DNA of 10,100 nt, from NCBI GenBank assembly GCA_965603365.1, contig CBFDCR010000120.1, positions 1-10,100 on the forward strand, in the 5' to 3' direction. The notes under the pieces are model-generated. The model had not been told where the DNA came from. It searched no databases and saw nothing but the letters and a program-made list of their open reading frames with translations. Positions 1 to 6,433 of the stretch are shown here, one piece after another (position 1 is the stretch's first letter; the number at the start of each line of letters is the position of its first letter). The position numbers were made by a program, and so were the translations under genes. The stretch comes from JAHELQ01 sp965603365. GTDB taxonomy: Bacteria > Acidobacteriota > Aminicenantia > UBA2199.

Positions 1-2
1 GG

Positions 3-254
3 GAGAGGTTCCGTTTCATCGTCGAACCGGATTCTATCGCTGTCCTATTAGCCGCGGACGGTGAAGAGCTCCGGGAGATGCAGATATTCCGCGAGCTGCT
101 CCCGGAGATTTATGTCATCCTGGTTATCCCGGATTGGCAGAAGAGCACCGTCAAACTCGCCCATCTCTTATTGCCGCGGTTCTTAAGTCAAAAAGAAGAT
201 AGTTTCAAAGATATTATAAAAGTCCTTAAAAAAATGGCCCGGACCCCTCATTGA
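3..254 (+). CDS. 3' end of an unidentified small protein, possibly receiver-like (5' truncated)
   Basis: An open frame enters from the left edge and runs 83 codons to a TGA at 252-254; no start is visible, so the protein begins outside the window. The residues alternate hydrophobic strands and amphipathic helices: RFRFIVE, then VLLAADGEELREMQIF, then a strand YVILVIPDW, and a final Lys-rich helix. The layout faintly resembles the second half of a response-regulator receiver or pseudo-receiver fold, including a motif LLPRFLS before the last helix. This is inference from secondary-structure pattern only, and no phosphoacceptor Asp can be assigned because the N-terminal part is missing. It stops three bases before the next GTG, in the same frame as the DUF1016 remnant. 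Function unknown. Confidence 0.5.
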   Translation, partial: ERFRFIVEPDSIAVLLAADGEELREMQIFRELLPEIYVILVIPDWQKSTVKLAHLLLPRFLSQKEDSFKDIIKVLKKMARTPH

Positions 255-257
255 TCA

Positions 258-449
258 GTGAAAAGTGTATTATTTGGCCTTCCGGATCTGCAGGCCCTGA
301 AGCACATCAATAAAGAACTGATTAATCTCTACTGGAATATCGGAAAATACATCAGCCCAAAATTGAAATCATCTGAATGGGGGGATGCTGTAGTGAATGA
401 ATTGGCCAATTATCTGCTTCAGGCCCATCCTGAACTTAAGAGGTTATGA
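258..449 (+). pseudogene. DUF1016 (YhcG-type) nuclease N-terminal remnant
   Basis: The 63 codons contain the segment ALKHINKELINLYWNIGKYI followed by SEWGDAVVNELANYL and HPEL. This is the hallmark of the DUF1016 N-terminal region found in YhcG-type PDDEXK nucleases. The family is normally about 330-370 residues, so this is under a fifth of the length. The N-terminal lead-in helix appears short, and the only start is a GTG without a Shine-Dalgarno sequence. After HPEL the frame ends at TGA 447-449. Moving one frame over gives R-G-Y-E-F-S-R, close to the family's expected continuation after PEL (R-G-F/Y-S-R-R-N), so a single-base frameshift is likely. After that the similarity fades and the nuclease catalytic domain is absent. 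I read it as a decayed gene fragment, not a working protein. Confidence 0.7.
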
Positions 450-501
450 GTTTAGTCGGGGGTCTTTATTGGGAGGCGGTGAGAGAGTCTTTTTAATTTT
501 G

Positions 502-530
502 TTGAAAAAAATGTTGGATTGTCTTATAAT
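502..530 (+). promoter_or_regulatory. sigma70-type promoter for the three-gene operon
   Basis: TTGAAA at 502-507 and a perfect TATAAT at 525-530 are separated by exactly 17 bases (508-524), the optimal spacing for housekeeping sigma70-type RNA polymerase. A T-rich stretch lies directly upstream (491-500). The predicted start of transcription is near 536-538. It is the only convincing promoter seen ahead of the zinc-ribbon gene at 645, and the next two genes follow at 15 and 11 bases, so it probably drives all three. The call is by inspection of consensus elements. Confidence 0.6.
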
Positions 531-536
531 CTTTTC

Positions 537-641
537 ATGGCATCTGAAAATGAAAAACAGAGGTTACAACAAACAAGCGGTTCGCCAATAAAATTTGCAG
601 GTACCCGACCTCGTAGAGGTCGAGGAATAAGGGAGAAATAG
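537..641 (+). CDS. possible 34-residue basic leader peptide or small ORF
   Basis: An ATG at 537-539 opens a 34-codon frame ending TAG 639-641, just before the zinc-ribbon gene's ATG. The peptide starts MASENEKQRLQQ and ends with an Arg/Gly-rich stretch RPRRGRGIREK. The ATG sits 7 bases after the TATAAT element, so if the promoter is correct the transcript would begin at or next to the start codon and the ORF would be leaderless. There is no ribosome binding site. The Arg/Gly-rich codons coincide with a palindrome (606-622), so the peptide may only be a by-product of that element. No known family recognised. Confidence 0.22.
   Translation: MASENEKQRLQQTSGSPIKFAGTRPRRGRGIREK
606..625. repeat. 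perfect 7-bp palindrome with an alternative hairpin, upstream of the operon
   Basis: CGACCTC (606-612) is followed by GTA and its exact reverse complement GAGGTCG (616-622). A second pairing is also possible between CCTCG (609-613) and CGAGG (621-625), with a 7-base loop, and the two hairpins are mutually exclusive. The element lies in the untranslated leader about 85 bases after the predicted transcription start and ends 20 bases before the zinc-ribbon ATG. It has no T-tract, so it does not look like an intrinsic terminator. It could be an operator for a dimeric repressor or an RNA hairpin affecting translation. Confidence 0.45.
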
Positions 642-644
642 ATC

Positions 645-1694
645 ATGCCGATTCAATGTCCAAAATGCAAAGCCGTCAATCGCGATACGGCAAATTTTTG
701 CCAGGGCTGCGGGAATAAACTGGTTCAAGATACCGAAAGGGTAGAGATCAGCGGAAAAGAGCCGTTATTGGAGCCCACCCAGGCCCGGCCTGCTTTCGAC
801 CTCAAGCCGGGAACCGGTGCGGTGGGGGAAGCCCAATTCCCCATACCCCGCATCGGCAAGGCCCCCTCCTTTGCAGCCTGGTTTCTCTTCCTGGTATTTA
901 TAGCGATCTTTTCCTTTGTAACGTTTGCCATTATTATGTCCCTGGAGTTAATGTGGCCCGGCACCCCGGAACAATTTGCAGTGGTGGCCATCTTCTGCTT
1001 TTTCTTCTGGCTGCCTTTTTTTATCAAAAGATCTGCCTCAAAGGGTTTTGTGGGAATCGTGACCCATTTAAGATCCCCGGCGCCGCAGCTCCAACCCCCC
1101 AAGAAAAAACCCGAAACGCCTCCCAACTGGGTATTTAACCTGCAGCGTACCAATAAGAAGTGGCAGCCGCTAAAAGATTCAAAGGGTTTTCTACTGCCGA
1201 TTGTTGAGGTGGTGTACCGATCCGATCAACTTCGCGGCTCCGCCCTCGAGGAGGGATGCCGGGTGGCCGTACGGGGCAAAAAAAAGGGACAGGCGATAAA
1301 AGTGAAAGAGGTGTGGAACCTGTCCGCTTCAGAGGCGACCTTCGATCAGGGGAAGCAGGAAAGTTGGCGGGGACGCATTACCAACTGGACCCATCCGAAA
1401 CAGGAGCCGGATTTGCGCTACCCGGATCAGAACCGGTATATCGAGGTATGGAATTTCCGCCTGCAGCCGACGGATCAAAGCTTCTCGCAATTTAAGCGGG
1501 ACAGCCAGGGAAACCTGGTAGAATCCATCCCCGTTGAGATACGTGCCCGGACTATCAGCGGCCCCCTCCAGGACGGCGACCGGGTCGAGATACAGGGCCA
1601 GCGGGTTTCAGGGACACTGTATGCAAAAGAGGTCTACAATCACAGTGCCGGCGGCGCCTCCATAAGAATTAAGGAACGGGCAGGAGCCAGGTAG
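645..1694 (+). CDS. zinc-ribbon membrane protein with two OB/SH3-like beta modules
   Basis: A 349-residue protein. Residues 5-22 form an N-terminal zinc ribbon (C5-x2-C8...C19-x2-C22). A low-complexity linker follows, then two hydrophobic segments at about 77-101 and 110-127 that look like a membrane hairpin. Residues 161-340 are a beta-rich C-terminal half with an internal repeat: EGCRVAVRG...KEVWNLSAS (about 203-229) and DGDRVEIQG...KEVYNHSAG (about 310-336). The 'DGDRV-x-GxxxG-x-AKEV-N' pattern is typical of small OB/NfeD-like beta barrels attached to membrane proteins. The start is supported by GGGAG at 631-635, 9 bases ahead. The gene is followed after 15 bases by the HerA-like ATPase, so it is probably a membrane anchor or adaptor subunit of the same machine; that role is inferred from context only. 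There is no signal peptide, and the zinc ribbon is expected in the cytosol. Confidence 0.85.
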   Translation: MPIQCPKCKAVNRDTANFCQGCGNKLVQDTERVEISGKEPLLEPTQARPAFDLKPGTGAVGEAQFPIPRIGKAPSFAAWFLFLVFIAIFSFVTFAIIMSLELMWPGTPEQFAVVAIFCFFFWLPFFIKRSASKGFVGIVTHLRSPAPQLQPPKKKPETPPNWVFNLQRTNKKWQPLKDSKGFLLPIVEVVYRSDQLRGSALEEGCRVAVRGKKKGQAIKVKEVWNLSASEATFDQGKQESWRGRITNWTHPKQEPDLRYPDQNRYIEVWNFRLQPTDQSFSQFKRDSQGNLVESIPVEIRARTISGPLQDGDRVEIQGQRVSGTLYAKEVYNHSAGGASIRIKERAGAR

Positions 1695-1709
1695 GGAGAT
1701 AGGGGACAA

Positions 1710-4700
1710 ATGGTAGAAAAGAGAGAGAATTTCGGGGGTTACAGCGAACGGATAAAACACTTGCAGCGTTCGGAACTGGATGAGCAGGGGATGCGCATCC
1801 CCGAGCATGAAGTGGCCGAAGCGGTTGCCAGGGCCGTTGATTTATCGACCACCCTGCCCGTCTGGATGGTAAAGGTGACGGGAATTTCCAGGATCGAGCC
1901 AGACAAACGCCCCGGCGAAGCGGAAATAAATTATTATACCAAGGATATCCTGGCAGGGCTAAATGGCCAGGGAATCCCCATCTATTTTTTTATCCACGGC
2001 AAACCCCGGCGAATCGATATTTACGTGGGCACCCTCTCCGAGCTGGAGGGCGCAGCCCAGTCTGTCAGGTCCCTGTTTAACAGCCAGTATCACGGCTGCC
2101 GGTTGTGGCCGGGAAAAGACCGGGACGATGCGACTGTAAAACTCGAGGCCGAGGCGCAACTGCGGCTCAATGAAGCATGGCAGGAGGCAAAGAGAAATTT
2201 ACAGGATATACGGCTCTTTCTAAAGACATCTCCTCATATCGGCATTATAACGGGAATTCCAACGCCGGCCACGAGTGAGCGCGGCAGCCAGGGCACCCAG
2301 CTCGACCGCTTTATCAGGGGTCTATATGGGAGCGAGTGGGCCTATTTGGTGTTAGCAGAACCGCTGGAGGAGGAGTCGATTATCAATCATCAATTGGGGA
2401 TTTTAGAAGAACAACTCCGGTTGGAGCAGGAGGAAAATATCCGCGGCTGGCAGGAGAGCAGTACCCGAACCTCCGCCATGTATTATCACCAACTATTACA
2501 GATGCGCCACCAGTTCCTGGAAAAATGTCTCTATGAAGGGGGGTGGCAGGTACAATCCTACATATGCTCCCCGGATAATGCCACCTACATGCGGGCCAAG
2601 GCATTGATCAAGAGTATTTTTTCCGGTGATTTTTCCCGCCTCGACCGCATACGCATCCTCGACTGCCCCGGCGCCGGTCTAAAGGCTGCCAGTTTCAGCC
2701 CGATTATTTGCAAGAGGCCGTACCGGGACAGCCCCCAGAGGTTAATTCAGAACAAAAGGGAGTTGAAATACCACACCGACATCTCCTCCAGCCAGTTGTC
2801 TGCCCTCATCCACCTGCCCCGTATTGAAATACCCGGCTACTTTGTCCAGGAGTCTGCGCCCTTTGATGTCTCTTCCCATTTGCCGGCAGGGGAAAAGACA
2901 ATAGCGGTCGGTGAGATCCTGGATAGGGGACAGCCTACCGGCAACCCTTACCATGTCCGGGTCCAGGATCTCGATAAACACTGTTTGCTGGTAGGCATTA
3001 CCGGCAGCGGCAAGACCAACACCATGTTTCACCTGCTGGGGCAACTGGAGCGGCAGGAACAGGCGATACCCTTCCTGGTGATCGAACCGGCCAAACGAGA
3101 GTACCGCCAGCTAAAAAAGCTGCTGGACCCCGGATCAGATCTGCGCATTTTTACAGTCGGCGAAGAGACCGAAAGCAGCGCGCCCATTCGTTTTAATCCC
3201 TTTGAAATTCGCCGCGGCGTGCCGGTACAGACTCACATCGATCTTTTAAAATCTGTTTTTAATGCCAGCTTTGCCATGTGGGCTCCCTTGCCCCAGGTCC
3301 TGGAGCGGGCCCTGCACGAAATATACCGTGATAAGGGGTGGAATACCGTTTACAACATCAATGAAAGGGCAACCGCCGGGGATTCTAAAGAGGCGGCCTG
3401 GCATCCGGACGCCCAACCCACCCTGTCGGATCTGCTGTTTAAAATAGCAGAGATGGTGCCCCGGCTGGGGTATGAAAAGGAAGTTACCCGCAATATAAAA
3501 ACCGCGCTGGAGACCCGGATCAACAGTTTACGCGTCGGCGCCAAGGGGATGATGCTGGATACGCCCTCGTCGATCCCCATCGAGACCCTGCTGGATAAAC
3601 CCACCATACTGGAACTCGAAGGGGTGGGAGACGACGATGAAAAGGCATTTATCATGGGGCTGTTTCTCATTATGCTCTATGAACATTACCGCTTAAAAGG
3701 GAGCCCGGAGGATGTCGGGCTGCAGCACATCACCGTCATCGAAGAGGCCCACCGCCTGTTGGCCAATGTCTCCCCCCATGCAGACCAGGAGAGCAGCAAT
3801 CCCCGCGGTAAAGCCGTGGAAACCTTTGTCAACATGTTATCCGAAATTCGTGCCTATGGCGAGGGCTTCTTTATCGCCGAACAGATTCCCACCAAACTGG
3901 CCCCCGACGTGATTAAAAACACGGCTCTAAAGGTGATGCACCGCCTTGTCTCTTACGATGACCGCAAGGTCATGGGCGGCGCCATGAATCTAAACGACCG
4001 GCAAACCAGGCAGGTCGTCTCCCTGGGAACCGGGGAGGCGGTGGTTCACGGCGGCGGTCACTACTGCGACGACAATGCGATTTTGGCCAGAGTCCCTTAT
4101 TCCAAGGGCAGGAAAGAGTCTCACATATCGGCTCCGGAGATTCGCCAGGTCTGGGAAGATTTTCGAGACCAAAATGGCCTGGGCCATATCTTCCAGTCTT
4201 ACCGGACCTGCGGCGCCTTATGCCAACCGCTTAATCTTAGGTGTACCGATGCCCGCAAAATCTCGGAAGCCGAAGCCCTGACCGAGGCCATGGCCGCCTT
4301 TGTATCGACCCTTGCCGCCGAGAGCCTTACCCTGGATGACAGCGAACTGGTCCACCTGGCATCCCGGCAGCATCAAAAGCTAATCGAAGCCATTCGTGCC
4401 AGCATCAGCGGACCCGGCGAGGACCGGCTGCAATTTCGCTGTATCGTCACCCATGCCCTTTACCGTTATATGGAGCACTTCGGCCAAAAAAATGACTGGC
4501 AGTACCGGGATGTCGAATATCTATGCGCCTTAGTGCTGCCGGGCCTGACAGCCCTAACCGTCAACACCCCCTTGACCGGGGAGAGGGTGAATCAAATGGT
4601 TCTCTTTTGCCAGAATTATGCGGCCCTGTGCAGGAAGGATTTTGATCCCTTTAGCGGCTGCGCCAGGGTTTGTCCCGGCGACCCTGAGGGGGGACGTCTC

Positions 4701-5006
4701 TGCCTGTTTCGCTACCATGTGGAACCCTATCTATTCGACCACAGGTTTAAAAAGGTGTACGAAGAGACCCGGCAAGACCCCAAAGAGCTGGCAGAACTGG
4801 CCAGGGATTATGCCAATCGCATCGTAAATATAGAGCCTGCCGGGCCCCTGTTCCCGGCTGCCGCCCTATGTTTCCCCATCCAGGCGATCAACGGGGATCA
4901 AACATTGAGCAACAGTGCCCGGAGAATATTGACCGACCAGACCATCGACTATTTTCTCTCTAACAAAGAGAGCCTGTTGGGTATGGCGGAAAATCAATCT
5001 ATTTAG
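1710..5006 (+). CDS. HerA/VirB4-like pumping ATPase with cysteine-rich C-terminal extension
   Basis: A 1098-residue P-loop ATPase of the FtsK-HerA superfamily. The Walker A motif is GITGSGKT (429-436), followed by VIEPAKREY (about 457-465). The Walker B strand is ITVIEEAHRLL (674-684), with the EEAH signature at 678-681. A sensor-type segment, AEQIPTKLAPDVIKNTALK (723-741), leads to HRLVSYDDR (744-752), which may carry the arginine finger. The roughly 425-residue N-terminal part includes GIPTPATSERG (about 182-192) and QLDRFIRGLYGSEWAYLVLA, a layout seen in VirB4/TraC-like and bacterial DUF87 pumps. Family members use ATP to move DNA or protein through a hexameric ring. Archaeal HerA is about 500 residues, so this protein is about twice that. 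Past about residue 830 it carries an extension with two cysteine groups (C-x3-C-x6-C, then C-x9-C-x3-C-x9-C) that may bind zinc or an Fe-S cluster. No NurA nuclease or Sir2 partner is adjacent. No transmembrane segment is evident, so membrane attachment would come from the upstream zinc-ribbon protein. GGGAG (1694-1698) or AGGGG (1701-1705) can serve as ribosome binding site. Confidence 0.88.
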   Translation: MVEKRENFGGYSERIKHLQRSELDEQGMRIPEHEVAEAVARAVDLSTTLPVWMVKVTGISRIEPDKRPGEAEINYYTKDILAGLNGQGIPIYFFIHGKPRRIDIYVGTLSELEGAAQSVRSLFNSQYHGCRLWPGKDRDDATVKLEAEAQLRLNEAWQEAKRNLQDIRLFLKTSPHIGIITGIPTPATSERGSQGTQLDRFIRGLYGSEWAYLVLAEPLEEESIINHQLGILEEQLRLEQEENIRGWQESSTRTSAMYYHQLLQMRHQFLEKCLYEGGWQVQSYICSPDNATYMRAKALIKSIFSGDFSRLDRIRILDCPGAGLKAASFSPIICKRPYRDSPQRLIQNKRELKYHTDISSSQLSALIHLPRIEIPGYFVQESAPFDVSSHLPAGEKTIAVGEILDRGQPTGNPYHVRVQDLDKHCLLVGITGSGKTNTMFHLLGQLERQEQAIPFLVIEPAKREYRQLKKLLDPGSDLRIFTVGEETESSAPIRFNPFEIRRGVPVQTHIDLLKSVFNASFAMWAPLPQVLERALHEIYRDKGWNTVYNINERATAGDSKEAAWHPDAQPTLSDLLFKIAEMVPRLGYEKEVTRNIKTALETRINSLRVGAKGMMLDTPSSIPIETLLDKPTILELEGVGDDDEKAFIMGLFLIMLYEHYRLKGSPEDVGLQHITVIEEAHRLLANVSPHADQESSNPRGKAVETFVNMLSEIRAYGEGFFIAEQIPTKLAPDVIKNTALKVMHRLVSYDDRKVMGGAMNLNDRQTRQVVSLGTGEAVVHGGGHYCDDNAILARVPYSKGRKESHISAPEIRQVWEDFRDQNGLGHIFQSYRTCGALCQPLNLRCTDARKISEAEALTEAMAAFVSTLAAESLTLDDSELVHLASRQHQKLIEAIRASISGPGEDRLQFRCIVTHALYRYMEHFGQKNDWQYRDVEYLCALVLPGLTALTVNTPLTGERVNQMVLFCQNYAALCRKDFDPFSGCARVCPGDPEGGRLCLFRYHVEPYLFDHRFKKVYEETRQDPKELAELARDYANRIVNIEPAGPLFPAAALCFPIQAINGDQTLSNSARRILTDQTIDYFLSNKESLLGMAENQSI

Positions 5007-5013
5007 AGGAGGT
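5005..5013 (+). promoter_or_regulatory. strong Shine-Dalgarno overlapping the ATPase stop codon
   Basis: AGAGGAGGT is nearly a full match to the 16S rRNA anti-Shine-Dalgarno. It overlaps the TAG (5004-5006) of the ATPase gene and sits 4 bases before the ATG at 5018. It is the best ribosome binding site in the operon, suggesting that the third protein is made at a higher rate than the two upstream proteins, as expected if it is a substrate or structural part rather than a motor. Confidence 0.7.
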
Positions 5014-5017
5014 AAAA

Positions 5018-6433
5018 ATGGCTGGAGGAGGCCCACCGCATAAAAAGCCCGGGGATCAGCCGAGACCCGGCGACCAGGGCCCGGGACAACCAGGACAGGG
5101 CCCACCGGGACCAGGCAACTTGCAGCGAAAAAACCTGGAGAGGAGCGCCTTACAAAAAGATAGAAAAATAGGTGGCGACAGACCCGGGACCGGCAGCAGT
5201 AGAACCGACAATGCCGCTAATCGCCGCAAAGAACTGGAACGCCAGGCCAGTCACGGGAGACCGGATTATTTAGACCTGGCCACCGGTCCCAAAAAGATCG
5301 ATAACCTCGATAAAATCCAGAAGGCTCCCCCCATTAAAATCCCCAAAATGGAACCGCCCAAACATCTACTCGATATCGGGGATTACAAACCAAAGGGTAT
5401 CCCGGATAAAGAGTTGCCCAAAAAAGATGTCAAGGACTTAAAACCGGGAGAAGGCTTAGACGGGCGCCACACCTGGCAATTTCCCCCCGAGGTGGTGCGC
5501 AGGAGCGATAAAGTCCTGCCCCCCGAAGAGGGCGCGGAACGGAAAAAGATATTCCAGGCCAAAAACACCATGGGTTGTAAATATGGTGACAGCAGTGCCG
5601 CAACCGGGGAGTGGGACCGCTTCGACCGGGAGCTTTCAACAAAAGAGAGGGAGATGTTCAAAGACCCAAAAACCGAGATCGTTATTACCGGTTTTGCCAG
5701 CCCGCCGGGTTCTTCAAAATTCAATAAGGAGCTTTCGGGAAAGCGCGCCAAAGATGCCAAAAGAGAGATCCAGGAACGGTATGGGGTAGATCCCTCCCGG
5801 ATCAGGCTGGAGGCGGTGGGGGAAGAGCTTTCCGGAAGGGCGCGGGGAGATAAGGGCGATGACCACCGGGATCGAATCGTGATGATCGATTTTGTCCCGG
5901 CCGAAAAGGGCCCCAAAAAGCAAGATGGCGGCCCCCAGTCAAAGCTCCACAAAGTTTCGGATTTAGCGGATGATTTTAAAGATAAATTCAACCTGCAAGA
6001 GGGACGTCATCCCCGCTTTCAAGCCTTTACCAAAGAGGGAAAATTGTTCCTCCCCAACGCAGATGAGGGCGGCCTGCGTTGGATAAATATCAAAGATGTC
6101 CCCCAGGGTTACAGTAAATTGAATAACCACAACATTTATCGAAAAGGGAACGAGATTGAGGCCGAGCACCGTTACCTGGAAAAGCCCCGGGCACTTGAGA
6201 ACGAATGGAGGAGAAGGGGTAACAAGCCCATGATCGATGCATTCGGAAATCCCACCAAAATGGATCAACGGGAACTGCAGCGAAGAGTGGAAATCAATAA
6301 GATGTTGAACCAGTGGAAGGAGTCGTATCTCCGCCAGGGAGATTCACTATCGGAGGCGAGGCGAAAAACCGAAGAGCGGTCAGTATATACCTTTAAACGA
6401 ACGATCACCCCTATCGTCGGCATCGGCATTTAG
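5018..6433 (+). CDS. OmpA-like domain protein with Pro/Gly-rich N-terminus and unknown C-terminal domain
   Basis: A 471-residue hydrophilic protein with no signal peptide, lipobox or transmembrane segment. Residues 1-36 are a collagen-like Pro/Gly/Gln stretch. Residues 37-150 are Lys/Pro-rich and probably disordered. Residues about 178-292 form an OmpA C-terminal-like domain: TEIVITGFASPPGSSKFN, then the helix signature N-x2-LS-x2-RA (236-244), then VDPSRIRLEAVGEE and a final strand RDRIVMIDF (284-292). The peptidoglycan-binding Asp of classical OmpA (after GHT) is absent, replaced by the FASPPG segment, while an Arg near 284-286 may stand in for the conserved Arg. The last 180 residues (LRWINIKDVPQGYSKL, EAEHRYLEK, a charged helix about 415-455, and a hydrophobic tail ITPIVGIGI) match nothing I recognise. 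OmpA-like domains of this GFASPxG type without export signals occur in proteins associated with contractile-injection or other secretion loci, so a cargo or scaffold role is possible but inferred. The gene ends the operon and overlaps the convergent M20 gene by 54 bases. Confidence 0.8.
   Translation: MAGGGPPHKKPGDQPRPGDQGPGQPGQGPPGPGNLQRKNLERSALQKDRKIGGDRPGTGSSRTDNAANRRKELERQASHGRPDYLDLATGPKKIDNLDKIQKAPPIKIPKMEPPKHLLDIGDYKPKGIPDKELPKKDVKDLKPGEGLDGRHTWQFPPEVVRRSDKVLPPEEGAERKKIFQAKNTMGCKYGDSSAATGEWDRFDRELSTKEREMFKDPKTEIVITGFASPPGSSKFNKELSGKRAKDAKREIQERYGVDPSRIRLEAVGEELSGRARGDKGDDHRDRIVMIDFVPAEKGPKKQDGGPQSKLHKVSDLADDFKDKFNLQEGRHPRFQAFTKEGKLFLPNADEGGLRWINIKDVPQGYSKLNNHNIYRKGNEIEAEHRYLEKPRALENEWRRRGNKPMIDAFGNPTKMDQRELQRRVEINKMLNQWKESYLRQGDSLSEARRKTEERSVYTFKRTITPIVGIGI

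Noticed and set aside
725..1153. 142-codon minus-strand open frame opposite the zinc-ribbon gene
   Set aside because: No recognisable motif and it lies wholly within a gene with convincing zinc-ribbon and membrane segments.
1710..5006. Classical HerA-NurA DNA-end-resection or Sir2-HerA defence pair
   Set aside because: No NurA, Sir2 or nuclease-like gene is adjacent, and the N- and C-terminal parts are unlike the short archaeal HerA.
5018..5120. Tandem DNA repeat in the Pro/Gly-rich start of the third gene
   Set aside because: The GGCCC/GGACC-like units are irregular and reflect low-complexity codons, not a true tandem repeat.
5383..5991. 202-codon minus-strand open frame opposite the OmpA-like gene
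   Set aside because: Ser/Pro/Leu-rich translation with no domain, fully antisense to a gene with a clear OmpA-like domain and a strong ribosome binding site; a composition shadow.
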